A DNA stretch of 64,000 bases, taken from positions 1-64,000 of the forward strand of contig JAISHE010000012.1 in NCBI GenBank assembly GCA_031262745.1. The letters run 5' to 3'. Below the pieces are notes generated by a model that was not told where the DNA came from, ran no database searches, and saw nothing but the letters and a program-made list of their open reading frames with translations. This DNA is from Culturomica sp. GTDB lineage: Bacteria > Bacteroidota > Bacteroidia > Bacteroidales > Marinifilaceae. Positions 1 to 8,173 of this stretch are shown here, one piece after another (the stretch's first letter is position 1; every line of letters begins with the position of its first letter). A program made the translations under genes and the position numbers.

Positions 1-234
1 ACGGATGTGCTTGCCGTGTTGAATGATTTGACGAAAATTTTGCGTCGCCATTTGTCCAACGGAGAAATTGTTCGTTTCGGCGATTTCGGTTCGTTTCAGA
101 TTGGAATCACCGGTGCCGGTTCGGAAACTCCCGAAAAGTATACCCCCTCTCTCATTAAGGGTAAGAAAGTGATTTTTCGTCCGGGTGTAGACTTGCGTGA
201 AATGCTTAGCATTTTGAAGTTTGAAAAAGCATAG
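1..234 (+). CDS. HU-like DNA-binding protein, C-terminal part (5' end outside window)
   Basis: The frame is already open at base 1, so only the last 77 codons are seen. The visible part has the HU/IHF pattern: a helix, the stretch GEIVRFGDFGSF, a variable arm, then VIFRPG and a C-terminal helix. This resembles the Bacteroidales HU family (HU-CCDC81-like), small nucleoid proteins that bend DNA, rather than classical 90-residue HU. The internal GTG at 7 is unlikely to be the start because the N-terminal helices would be missing. The gene ends in TAG and is followed by a tandem repeat block. The family is fairly sure; its specific role is not. Confidence 0.75.
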   Translation, partial: TDVLAVLNDLTKILRRHLSNGEIVRFGDFGSFQIGITGAGSETPEKYTPSLIKGKKVIFRPGVDLREMLSILKFEKA

Positions 235-258
235 TGTACGTTTAGAAAAATGGTAACT

Positions 259-368
259 ACGATTTCCTAAAGTCATAGTTACGATTTCCTAAAGTCATAG
301 TTACGATTTCCTAAAGTCATAGTTACGATTTCCTAAAGTCATAGTTACCGTTTTCTAAAACGATAGTT
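259..368. repeat. Tandem repeat, 22-bp unit, about 5 copies
   Basis: The unit is acgatttcctaaagtcatag plus tt. Four perfect copies run head to tail (259-346) and a fifth, degenerate copy follows (347-368). Each junction has gtaac/gttac-like ends, so short imperfect dyads recur every 22 bp. The block separates the HU-like gene from the lipoprotein gene at 443. It could be a protein-binding array or only slippage-prone DNA; nothing in the sequence decides between them. Confidence 0.9.
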
Positions 369-442
369 ACGATTTTGACAAAAGGTATAAGCCTTTTTAA
401 ATGCTTTAAATGAATGATTAATTAATAATTAAAATAAATACA

Positions 443-1057
443 ATGAAATCAAATTTAATTTTAACGATTGTAGCAAGCGTATGTATAATTAGTTTATCAG
501 CTTGCGGAGGTAGTAAACGCTTTTCCGACAACTATTCCGGCAAAACCAAAGGCAGTCCTTTCGGAGATGTTTATGACTCTCCTTGTATAGAATCGGATTC
601 CGAAACCGAATTTGCCGCCACAGGTATTGCCAGTGGTTCACGCCATCGTATGGGAGAAGTGCATAGTATGGCACTTGCCGATGCACAAGGGATAGTACGC
701 CAGAAGATGCAGCATGCCTACAAGGGAGCTATCTTCGATTACACCAACAGCGTGGGCACCAACACCGGCACCGATATTGAAGCTAAGATTGAAGGCGGCG
801 GCACTCAAATGATCGACCGCATCATTAACGACACTCGCGAAGCTTGTGGTCCCAAGTTTTCTTCCGTTGATGATAAGGGTAATGTTACCTGCTATGTAGG
901 TATCCGCATCAGCAAAAAGGAAATAGCCGCAAAATTAGCCGAAGCCGTAGCTAATCAGATTAATGATGATGAGGAATTGAAAATTCGCTTTAAGGAACAG
1001 GAATTCCGCAAAAGGATGGAAGAAAGTTTCAGAAATTTTAAGGAAGATTCCAAGTAA
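443..1057 (+). CDS. Putative lipoprotein with an LPP20-like domain
   Basis: A 204-residue protein with a signal peptide ending in a lipobox (LSAC, Cys21), so it should be lipidated and membrane-anchored. The mature part carries an acid- and amide-rich domain that includes TREACGPKF and TCYVGIRISKKE. This is reminiscent of LPP20/FlgP-type lipoproteins, in which a set of short strands packs on a helix. The C-terminus is a charged helix (residues about 165-204). The stop codon overlaps the next ATG by one base (taATG), so the two genes are translationally coupled. The function is unknown and the LPP20 resemblance is weak. Confidence 0.7.
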   Translation: MKSNLILTIVASVCIISLSACGGSKRFSDNYSGKTKGSPFGDVYDSPCIESDSETEFAATGIASGSRHRMGEVHSMALADAQGIVRQKMQHAYKGAIFDYTNSVGTNTGTDIEAKIEGGGTQMIDRIINDTREACGPKFSSVDDKGNVTCYVGIRISKKEIAAKLAEAVANQINDDEELKIRFKEQEFRKRMEESFRNFKEDSK

Positions 1058-1881
1058 TGATTCCTTTTATGTACAGAATATGTTTGATTAGTTTATGCCT
1101 GTTTATGATGACAGGCATAAACTTGGTGTATGCACAAAACGGTAAACGTCCCGATTGGACTTACGGCATGTTTAAGGATCTTACAAATTCTTATATAGAA
1201 GAATCTCATGCCATTGGATCTGACGAAGGTGAAGCACGCGATAAGGTAGCCACAGAGATAATCAAACGCCGCATAGCGGGAACGGGTTTGCGCACTCAAG
1301 TTCAGGTGGAAGGCAGTCGCATTCATGTTACGGGCGGCGATGCAGGAACCACCGTTAAATCACGCGTACTCGACACCTACACCGAAAGGCTGGGAGCAGG
1401 AGAGTATCGTGTGTATCTATTGGTTCAAACGGCAAAAAATCCGGAATTGGAGTTTGAAGATGTGGAAGTAACCAATCATTACAAATTTTCGCCTGCGGCT
1501 TTTGTTCCGGGTTTGTCACAGTTGAAGAAAGGCAGCACGACTAAAGGTTTGTTTATTATCGGAGCAGAAGCAGCATTTGTAGGTGGTGTCGTTTGGGCAG
1601 AAAATCGGCGAGCCACTTACAATTCCAAGATCAACACAACCCACAACACTACGGTACTCAAAGATTATGTCGACAAGGCAAACAATTATGAAACCATGCG
1701 CAACGTTATGATAGGCGGAGCAGTTGCCGTTTACATTTATAATATTATAGATGCGGTTGCCTCAAAAGGAAAGAAACATATTGTTGTTTTGGGCGATGCT
1801 CATCTTGATGTGAGTCCTTTTGCTTCGCCTATGATGAACGGCAGCATGGCAAGCGGAGTGTCCTTAACTTTTACATTTTAA
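1057..1881 (+). CDS. Secreted or membrane protein of unknown function, coupled to the upstream lipoprotein
   Basis: A 274-residue protein with an N-terminal signal peptide (hydrophobic to about residue 26, ending VYAQN). The middle part is similar in style to the preceding lipoprotein, with helical repeats and a strand pattern ending in YRVYLLVQ. Two hydrophobic segments follow (about 165-182 and 220-236, the latter containing AVYIYNIIDA). That second half resembles the small two-helix membrane domain DUF5683 found in Bacteroidota. The start overlaps the previous stop, so both products probably act together at the envelope. I do not recognise a specific role. Confidence 0.65.
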   Translation: MIPFMYRICLISLCLFMMTGINLVYAQNGKRPDWTYGMFKDLTNSYIEESHAIGSDEGEARDKVATEIIKRRIAGTGLRTQVQVEGSRIHVTGGDAGTTVKSRVLDTYTERLGAGEYRVYLLVQTAKNPELEFEDVEVTNHYKFSPAAFVPGLSQLKKGSTTKGLFIIGAEAAFVGGVVWAENRRATYNSKINTTHNTTVLKDYVDKANNYETMRNVMIGGAVAVYIYNIIDAVASKGKKHIVVLGDAHLDVSPFASPMMNGSMASGVSLTFTF

Positions 1882-1893
1882 ACAGAAGCAAAG

Positions 1894-3546
1894 ATGAAAA
1901 AATTAATTACGGTTTTGGGAATATTGCTTTTGTGTGCAATGTTTTCCTTTTGCGAACATGGAAATCATAGTTTGTTTGCTATCCTACACGGTACAATTAG
2001 TGATATAAACGGCGATCCCGTGAAAGGGGCAGCAATTTTGCTAACGCCGGGTGGCGGGGCTAAAATTACCGGCAAAGACGGTGCCTATCAATGGGATGAC
2101 TTGGAAGCCGGTGTTTACGAAATGAAAGTCTTCAAAGAGGGTTATCAGAGCAAGAATCAGACGATTACTTTGTCGTCGGAAACAAAAGAAGTGGCAGTAA
2201 ATCTTTTACCTTCGACAGGGAAATTGTCTTTTAATAAGGCATATATTGATATGGGTAGTAATGAGAGCAACAATGCTGCCGGATTTAGTTTAATAAATAA
2301 TGGTGATGATGAACTGACTTGGTCTATTACCGGTGGTGCCGTATGGATAAGCAGCATTAGTCAACGAAGCGGAAGCGTGCTTGCCAACAGTGCGACGGCA
2401 CTTGTAGTTACGATAGATCGTAGTCGACTTAGTACAAATAACACCGACAATTACACAACTTTGGTTGTTTCAGGTAGTGACGGAAGTAGTGCCGATTTAT
2501 TGATAACCGTTTTTGGTTTAAGTGAGAATATAAATGCGGGTGATCATCCTAATCTTGTTGTTCTGCCTACTTCAAACCTTATGGTACAGAAAGAAGATAT
2601 TAGTGAAAATGCACAAACTTGGAGCACTGCCAATTCTCTGTGTGAGAATTCTACTTTAGATGGTTATACTGACTGGCGACTGCCTACTAAAGACGAATTA
2701 GTCGTATTGTACATAGAAAGAGATACTATCGGCAATTTTGTAACAAATTCAAGCAATAATACTTGGTATTGGAGTTCAACTGCTAACACCTACGGTCACT
2801 GGAGACAGAGTTTAAGTAGCGGTGTACAGAGCGACTGCTACGACACCAATACAAATAGGTGTCGTTGTGTCCGTAGTCAATACATGTTGCCTATAGTTAA
2901 AACTTTGCCTACTACAAATGTGAGCAAAACGTATGCAAAGCTTAATGGCAGAATAGAAAATAAAGGAGAACCGGCTTATATCGAAAGAGGTTTTGTTTAC
3001 TCAAAGTCTTTCCAAACTCCAACGATTGAAGATGACCCTGACTTTACTTCAAAAGTTCCCGTTTCGGGAACGGATAGTGATTATAGTGCCGGTGCTGCAG
3101 GATTAACAACAGATGCAGTATATTACGTGAGAGCATACGCTATTAATGCTAATGGGATTTGTTATGGGAATGAAGTTAAATTCACAGCAGGCGATTCTTC
3201 TAATGTTGTTGTTTTGCCTCCGGCAAAATTGATGGTACAGAACAAAGACATCAGTGAAAACTCACAAACTTGGAGCACTGCGAATTCCCTATGTCAGAAT
3301 TCTATTTTAGATGGCTACACTGATTGGCGACTGCCTACTAAGGATGAATTAGCAGTACTTTACATAGAGAGAAATACTATCGGTAATTTTGTAACGGCTT
3401 CAAATAATAATCCTTGGTATTGGAGTTCTACTGCTTACGGTAGTAACAGTAACTATCACTGGATACAGAACTTCAGTAGCGGTGGGCAGAGCTACGAAGG
3501 CAACGACTATTCAAATAGGTGTCGTTGTGTCCGGAGTATGGAGTAA
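1894..3546 (+). CDS. Surface lipoprotein: carboxypeptidase-regulatory-like, BACON/Ig-like and two DUF1566 domains
   Basis: A 550-residue protein with a lipobox-like FSFC (Cys20). Domains in order: a carboxypeptidase regulatory-like fold (about 30-105; GTISDINGDPVKGAAILL), a BACON/Ig-like domain (about 110-210), a first DUF1566 domain (about 225-335; DWRLPTKDEL, WYWSST, RCRCVRS), a strand-rich domain with YYVRAYA (about 340-430), and a second DUF1566 domain (about 435-550). The two DUF1566 copies are very alike at DNA and protein level, so a duplication is likely. Such proteins are exposed on the cell surface and may bind glycans or other ligands. The ligand here cannot be inferred. It lies 12 bp after the previous gene. 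Confidence 0.75.
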   Translation: MKKLITVLGILLLCAMFSFCEHGNHSLFAILHGTISDINGDPVKGAAILLTPGGGAKITGKDGAYQWDDLEAGVYEMKVFKEGYQSKNQTITLSSETKEVAVNLLPSTGKLSFNKAYIDMGSNESNNAAGFSLINNGDDELTWSITGGAVWISSISQRSGSVLANSATALVVTIDRSRLSTNNTDNYTTLVVSGSDGSSADLLITVFGLSENINAGDHPNLVVLPTSNLMVQKEDISENAQTWSTANSLCENSTLDGYTDWRLPTKDELVVLYIERDTIGNFVTNSSNNTWYWSSTANTYGHWRQSLSSGVQSDCYDTNTNRCRCVRSQYMLPIVKTLPTTNVSKTYAKLNGRIENKGEPAYIERGFVYSKSFQTPTIEDDPDFTSKVPVSGTDSDYSAGAAGLTTDAVYYVRAYAINANGICYGNEVKFTAGDSSNVVVLPPAKLMVQNKDISENSQTWSTANSLCQNSILDGYTDWRLPTKDELAVLYIERNTIGNFVTASNNNPWYWSSTAYGSNSNYHWIQNFSSGGQSYEGNDYSNRCRCVRSME

Positions 3547-3627
3547 ACGAAAGGATTAGTAAATCAAAATAAAGTGGTCGATAGACTAAAAACTAAAACA
3601 AATATTAATTTTTAAAAATAGAATTAT

Positions 3628-4986
3628 ATGAAAAACAGGATTTTAAATTACGTTACGATTGCTATTGCAATTATGATTTTAGCAGCTTGTTCGTCTAAGG
3701 ATGAAGAGATAGTTGAGCCGGACATCATTCACGAAGTTGTCGTTAGTACACAGGAAGTAACCAACAAAAATATTGCCGCCGGCACTGCTACATTCAACGG
3801 CACTATAGAAACTATGGGCGATTTGCCTATCACTGAGCGTGGCTTTGCCTACGGCACATCGCATAATCCCACAGTAGATTCTACAAAAATAGCCGTATCG
3901 GGTAGCACAGCGGGTGCATTTAGTGCAAATGCGACAGGCATATCCGAAGGTGCAACGTATTACGTGCGTGCTTACGCCACCAACAGTACCGGTACAGTGT
4001 ATGGAGAGGAGGTAAGCGTGGATTTCAATGCCGTTATGCCGACAGTGAGCACGCAGGCAGTAACGGGTATTACATTGATGACTGCCACCTTCAACGGCAC
4101 TATAGCAACTGTGGGTGATTTGCCTATCACTGAGCGTGGCTTTGCCTACGGCACATCGCATAATCCCACAGTAGATTCTACAAAAATAGCCGTATCGGGT
4201 AGCACAGTTGGTGCATTTAGTTCTGTTGCAACAAGTCTTACGGAAGGCAGCACTTATTATGTTAGAGCTTATGCCACTAATAGTAAAGGCACTGTTTATG
4301 GAGAGGAGGTAAGTTTTGAGTTTCCCACTTGCGGCGTAGATTTCACTGACAGTCGGGATAATCAGGTTTATCCGACAGTAAGAATAGGCACCCAGTGTTG
4401 GATGAGTAAGAATATGAATGTAGGCGCACGTGTAGACGGAACAAATTACACCACTCATCAGACTTCAGGTATTCAAAAGACATGTTATAGTAATAGTGAA
4501 AGCAATTGCACAACTTACGGCGGTCTTTACAGTTGGGATGAAACTGTGAACGGTGAAAATTCCGGCAGTATCAAATATGTTAGCGGCAGTTCCACTGTGA
4601 TTCAGGGCATTTGTCCCGATGGTTGGCATGTTCCGAGCGATGCGGAGTTTAAGACTTTAGAGATGCAACTCGGTATGACAGAGTCTCAGGCAGACTCTGC
4701 GGGTTATCGCGGCACAGATGAGGGTCGCAAATTAAAGAGTACCACCGGTTGGTTGTATGGAGGGAATGGCACCAACAGTAGTGGTTGGAGCGGGCTTCCG
4801 GGTGGCCGCCGGGGTAACTCCGGTGGTACGTTCTTCATCCGTGGCACGTACGGGCTCTGGTGGTCGTCATCAGAGTACAGTTCTTCCCATGCGTGGTACC
4901 GGCTTCTGTATTACAGCACCGCTACAGTCCTCCGTAACTACGACTATAAGTCGGAGGGCTTGTCCGTCCGTTGTCTGCTAAATTAG
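3628..4986 (+). CDS. FISUMP-domain surface lipoprotein with two near-identical Fn3-like repeats
   Basis: A 452-residue protein with a lipobox (LAAC, Cys21). Two domains of about 95 residues follow (about 37-235), each with TATFNGTI, GDLPITERGFAYG and YYVRAYATNS. The C-terminal half (about 238-452) matches the Fibrobacter succinogenes major paralogous (FISUMP) domain: QVYPTVRIGTQCWMSKN, CPDGWHVPSDAE, GLWWSSSE and a final SVRCLLN. FISUMP proteins are secreted or surface proteins, often in paralogous sets; their biochemical role is not settled. The tandem domains share 91 identical bases, so copy number may vary between strains. Confidence 0.8.
   Translation: MKNRILNYVTIAIAIMILAACSSKDEEIVEPDIIHEVVVSTQEVTNKNIAAGTATFNGTIETMGDLPITERGFAYGTSHNPTVDSTKIAVSGSTAGAFSANATGISEGATYYVRAYATNSTGTVYGEEVSVDFNAVMPTVSTQAVTGITLMTATFNGTIATVGDLPITERGFAYGTSHNPTVDSTKIAVSGSTVGAFSSVATSLTEGSTYYVRAYATNSKGTVYGEEVSFEFPTCGVDFTDSRDNQVYPTVRIGTQCWMSKNMNVGARVDGTNYTTHQTSGIQKTCYSNSESNCTTYGGLYSWDETVNGENSGSIKYVSGSSTVIQGICPDGWHVPSDAEFKTLEMQLGMTESQADSAGYRGTDEGRKLKSTTGWLYGGNGTNSSGWSGLPGGRRGNSGGTFFIRGTYGLWWSSSEYSSSHAWYRLLYYSTATVLRNYDYKSEGLSVRCLLN
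3820..4207 (+). repeat. 91-bp exact direct repeat inside the FISUMP gene
   Basis: Bases 3820-3910 and 4117-4207 are identical over 91 bp, 297 bp (99 codons) apart and in the same frame. Both encode GDLPITERGFAYG and the following loop. The flanking parts of the two domains differ at many codons, which suggests recent gene conversion or recombination limited to this block. Confidence 0.9.
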
Positions 4987-5080
4987 CGGGGTTCCGTAGG
5001 GGCGTTACATGCAACGCCCCCAAACGGGAGAAGCCTGCACCCTGCGAGAGCGCTTTGACTATTTGATTGATTTGACTATT

Positions 5081-5119
5081 TCGCCAAAATTTTTTCCGTA
5101 GGAAAAAATTTTGGCGAAA
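5081..5119. terminator. Perfect 18-bp hairpin with a 3-base loop
   Basis: The left arm ttcgccaaaattttttcc pairs fully with the right arm after loop gta. The U-rich 3' part could make it a bidirectional terminator for the FISUMP gene, but the arms are unusually long and perfect for that. It could equally be part of the repeat family around it. Confidence 0.55.
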
Positions 5120-5182
5120 CGTTTTTTTGGGCGTATGCCATACGCCCGTACATCCGGAGAGTTTGCGAACATGTTCGGAGGA

Positions 5183-5247
5183 GCTGCCGTAGGCAGCACA
5201 GTTTATTAACCAGCCGGCTTGTCGGCTGGTAGGTAGCAGAGCTACCG
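5183..5247 (+). repeat. Left copy of the hairpin repeat flanking the ATPase gene
   Basis: This 65-bp block (gctgccgtaggcagc ... ccagccggcttgtcggctgg ... gctaccg) has an imperfect copy at 6763-6827 on the opposite strand. The two bracket the ATPase gene as inverted repeats. Confidence 0.7.
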
Positions 5248-5409
5248 ATAGCACGGTAAAAAGGTTTTTGGATACAGTTTTTACTGTTTTTATCTATTTT
5301 TTGGGTGCAGAAAGTTACAGTTTTGAATGATTTTTGGGTACAGTTTTTTGTTTTTATTGAAAAACAGCTATCTTTACGCTTGATTTTCAGGAGATAAAAA
5401 CTAAGAGTC

Positions 5410-6732
5410 ATGAGTAATTATTTGAATAGGAAAATAGATGCCGATTTGTTGGCGTGGTCGAAGGCGTGGAACCGCAAGGTTTTATTACTACGTGGTGCAC
5501 GTCAGGTGGGGAAAACGGAAGCGGTACGGCAGTTGAGCAAAAATTTTGAGCATTATCTTGAAATCAATCTTGATTTGCAAGATGAAGCCCGAAGCGTTTT
5601 TGAAAATGCTCCTTCACTCGACCCACAGCCGATAGTGGAACAACTTTCGTTACAATACAATGTTCCTATAATTGCCGGGAAAACGCTACTTTTTATTGAC
5701 GAAATTCAGGCAAGTATTCGTGCGATTTCTACCTTGCGGTATTTTTATGAGAAAATGCCCGAATTGCACGTTGTAGCCGCAGGTTCGCTGCTCGAATTTG
5801 CACTCGAAGAAATTCCCTCTTTCGGCGTTGGGCGCATAACCTCGATGTTTATGTATCCGTTTTCGTTTGAGGAATTTATGCTCGCACTTGGAAACAAAAT
5901 GCAGATTGAGGCATACCGCAAAGCAAGTCCTGAAAAACCGCTTAACGATGTGATTCACAATACGATTGTAAATCACCTGAAACGATTTTTGGTAGTTGGC
6001 GGAATGCCCGAAGCGGTGGTTACTTATGTTACAACAAAGGATTTGCTGCAAACGCAAACGGTTATAAACAGTTTGATAGTGTCGTTGAAAAACGATTTCG
6101 CTAAATACCGCAAACGGGTTCCATTAACACGATTGAATGAAGTTTTTGAATCGGTTGCACGGCAGGCAGAAGGCAAATTTGTATATGAAAAAGCAGCGAT
6201 GCAGGCAAGTAATGCACAGGTAAAACAGGCTCTGCAAATGCTCGTAATGGCAGGCTTGGTTATTCCCGTAACGCACACAGCAGCAAATGGGATCCCGCTT
6301 GGTGCAGAGGCAAACAGCAAGTTTCAGCGTATGTTTTTGCTCGATACCGGAATTTTACAGCAGGTTTTGGGTCTTGATATGTCGCAGATTTTCGTTACGG
6401 ACGATTTTAAAATCGTTAATCGTGGGGCTATTGCCGAAATTTTTGTCGGTTTGGAACTGCTGAAAAGTTCAAATTGTTACAATCCGAGTTCACTTTATTA
6501 TTGGCAGCGAGGCAAAAGCGAGGGTGATGCACAGATTGATTTTCTACTCCAAAAAAGCGAAAAAATTATTCCCATAGAAGTAAAAGCCGGAACACAGGGT
6601 GCCATGCAGAGTTTACGGCTGTTTATGAAAGAAAAAAACATTGAACGCGGCGTGCGTACTTCACTTGAAAATTTCGGGCAGTTGCCCGGCATAGCTATTT
6701 ATCCGATGTATGCCATATCAAATCTTATCTGA
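5410..6732 (+). CDS. AAA ATPase of the AAA_14/DUF4143 family
   Basis: A 440-residue protein. Walker A is GARQVGKT (about 29-36), Walker B is LLFIDEIQ, and a sensor-like VVAAGSLLEF follows. The C-terminal third is the DUF4143 region, with a nuclease-like YYWQRGKSEGDAQIDFLL and IIPIEVKAG that resembles a PD-(D/E)XK core. Such proteins are common, variable accessory genes in anaerobes and archaea, and their cellular role is not established. This one stands alone and is flanked on both sides by inverted hairpin repeats, which fits an accessory gene that moves or is readily gained and lost. Confidence 0.85.
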   Translation: MSNYLNRKIDADLLAWSKAWNRKVLLLRGARQVGKTEAVRQLSKNFEHYLEINLDLQDEARSVFENAPSLDPQPIVEQLSLQYNVPIIAGKTLLFIDEIQASIRAISTLRYFYEKMPELHVVAAGSLLEFALEEIPSFGVGRITSMFMYPFSFEEFMLALGNKMQIEAYRKASPEKPLNDVIHNTIVNHLKRFLVVGGMPEAVVTYVTTKDLLQTQTVINSLIVSLKNDFAKYRKRVPLTRLNEVFESVARQAEGKFVYEKAAMQASNAQVKQALQMLVMAGLVIPVTHTAANGIPLGAEANSKFQRMFLLDTGILQQVLGLDMSQIFVTDDFKIVNRGAIAEIFVGLELLKSSNCYNPSSLYYWQRGKSEGDAQIDFLLQKSEKIIPIEVKAGTQGAMQSLRLFMKEKNIERGVRTSLENFGQLPGIAIYPMYAISNLI

Positions 6733-6946
6733 ACCATTGTCCCTCCGGTCAGTATAGTTGAGCGGGAGCTACGCTCCTCGCCAGCCGACAAGCCGGCTGG
6801 TTACTAAAGTGCGCTACCTACGGCAGCCATATATGCCATACGCCAAAAATTAACAATGGATTGAAATGTCCCAACAATGTCGCCAACCCTCGTAGGGGCA
6901 ACCCTTGTGGTTGCCCAAAACGATATGGTTGTCCCAAATACGACCA
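6733..6946. repeat. Hairpin-rich intergenic block downstream of the ATPase gene
   Basis: This contains the right inverted copy of the flanking repeat (6763-6827), then at about 6889-6917 a dyad gggcaacc/ggttgccc of the same general design as 4999-5020. The latter could also end ackA transcription arriving from the right. No open frame here looks like a gene. Confidence 0.7.
6763..6827 (-). repeat. Right copy of the hairpin repeat flanking the ATPase gene
   Basis: Read on the minus strand this block shares gctgccgtagg, a nearly identical middle, and all of ccagccggcttgtcggctgg with the left copy at 5183-5247. It then diverges into a different small hairpin (gggagc/gctccc-like). Confidence 0.7.
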
Positions 6947-8152
6947 TTATTTTTTCAGCACTAATTGCATGGTGTCGGTGGCAATTACCAGTTCTTCATT
7001 GGTTGTTACCGTCATTACAGTGGTTTTGGAATCGGTTTGCGAAATGACACGGTCAACACCTCTAATGGTTTTATTCAATTCGGCATCGAACTTAACTCCG
7101 AGATATTCAAGTCCCGAACATGATTGTTCTCTAACGTAAAAGTCATTTTCGCCTATACCACCCGTGAGTATAATCAAATCAACACCGTTTAAGGCGGCAG
7201 CGTAGGCACCGATATATTTTTTTACATTATAACAGAAAACATCCAAAGCTAATTTTGCTCTTTCATTTCCTTTTCCAATGGCTGCGTGAAGTTCGCGAAA
7301 ATCGGAGGTAACACCGGAGATACCCGCAATTCCCGATTTCTTGTTTATAAAATCGTTAGCCTGTTGAACGCTTAAATTTTCTTTTTCACTGATATAAAGC
7401 AATGCACCTGCATCCAAATCACCGCAGCGAGTGCCCATAACAAGACCGGCTACCGGCGTGAAACCCATAGATGTGTCAACGGATTTGCCTCCGTCAATTG
7501 CCGCAATGGACGAACCGTTACCTAAATGGCAGGTGATAATCTTCTTTTCGTTTATGTTCCAACCTAAAATCTTGCATGCCTTTTCGGCAACATACTTGTG
7601 GGAAGTGCCGTGAAAACCATATCTGCGCACACTCAAATTTTCATAGTACTCGTAAGGTATACCATATATATATGCTTTTTCCGGCAATGACTGATGAAAC
7701 GAGGTATCGAAAACAGCAGCCTGCGGCACTTTCGGCAACACTTCCGCAATGGTTTCTATACCTTTAATATTTGCCGGATTGTGGAGCGGAGCAAGTTCGG
7801 AGCATAGACGGATTTTTTTCAGTACTTCCGAATTAATCAGAGTGCTTTCGCTGAAAAATTCACCTCCATGCGCCACTCTATGACCAACAGCATTTATCTC
7901 CTCCAAAGATGAAATCACACCATGTTCCTGATTAATCAAGGCTTTTAGTATTAGGTTGATACCAACGGTGTGGTTGGGTATATATATTTCCATGCTAACC
8001 TTGTCCTTACCCGTTGGAACGTGTGTGAAAGCACTTGTCGGTAGACCGATTTTCTCAACAATTCCTTTTGCCACAAGTTTAGGATCCGTTGACATTTCAA
8101 GCAGTTGATATTTTATAGAGGAACTACCGCAATTCAGTACTAATATATTCAT
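6947..8152 (-). CDS. ackA: Acetate kinase
   Basis: A 401-residue protein of normal length. It has the N-terminal ASKHA signature VLNCGSSSIKY, then GHRVAHGGE, RYGFHGTSHKYV, HLGNGSSI, DTSMGFTP and TGGIGEND, all acetokinase family marks. It converts acetyl phosphate and ADP to acetate and ATP, the energy-yielding step of acetate fermentation. It lies 21 bp downstream of pta on the same strand, the usual pta-ackA order. The start ATG gives the conserved MNILVLNCGSSS. Confidence 0.97.
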   Translation of the reverse strand: MNILVLNCGSSSIKYQLLEMSTDPKLVAKGIVEKIGLPTSAFTHVPTGKDKVSMEIYIPNHTVGINLILKALINQEHGVISSLEEINAVGHRVAHGGEFFSESTLINSEVLKKIRLCSELAPLHNPANIKGIETIAEVLPKVPQAAVFDTSFHQSLPEKAYIYGIPYEYYENLSVRRYGFHGTSHKYVAEKACKILGWNINEKKIITCHLGNGSSIAAIDGGKSVDTSMGFTPVAGLVMGTRCGDLDAGALLYISEKENLSVQQANDFINKKSGIAGISGVTSDFRELHAAIGKGNERAKLALDVFCYNVKKYIGAYAAALNGVDLIILTGGIGENDFYVREQSCSGLEYLGVKFDAELNKTIRGVDRVISQTDSKTTVMTVTTNEELVIATDTMQLVLKK

Positions 8153-8173
8153 GATTTGTATATTTATTTAAAG

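Larger units (their letters stand above)
4987..5409. repeat. Intergenic cluster of six short perfect or near-perfect hairpins
   Basis: No gene is seen in these 423 bases. Successive palindromes occur at 4999-5020 (ggggcgtt/aacgcccc), 5081-5119 (18-bp arms), 5130-5148 (gggcgtatg/catacgccc), 5183-5197 (gctgcc/ggcagc), 5211-5230 (ccagccg/cggctgg) and 5232-5246 (ggtagc/gctacc). Loops are very short, several being gta or aga. The block is richer in G+C than its surroundings. Part of it recurs in inverted orientation after the next gene. Bases 5260-5409 are AT-rich and presumably hold the promoter of the ATPase gene. Confidence 0.8.

Noticed and set aside
3679..4458. A long antisense frame opposite the FISUMP gene
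   Set aside because: It mirrors the repeated Fn3-like domains of the real gene and has no domain of its own.
4922..5411. Two minus-strand frames over the hairpin cluster
   Set aside because: They are built from palindromic repeats; similar frames arise wherever such clusters occur.
6861..7139. A 92-codon frame antisense to the end of ackA
   Set aside because: It overlaps ackA on the other strand and begins in palindromic repeat DNA.
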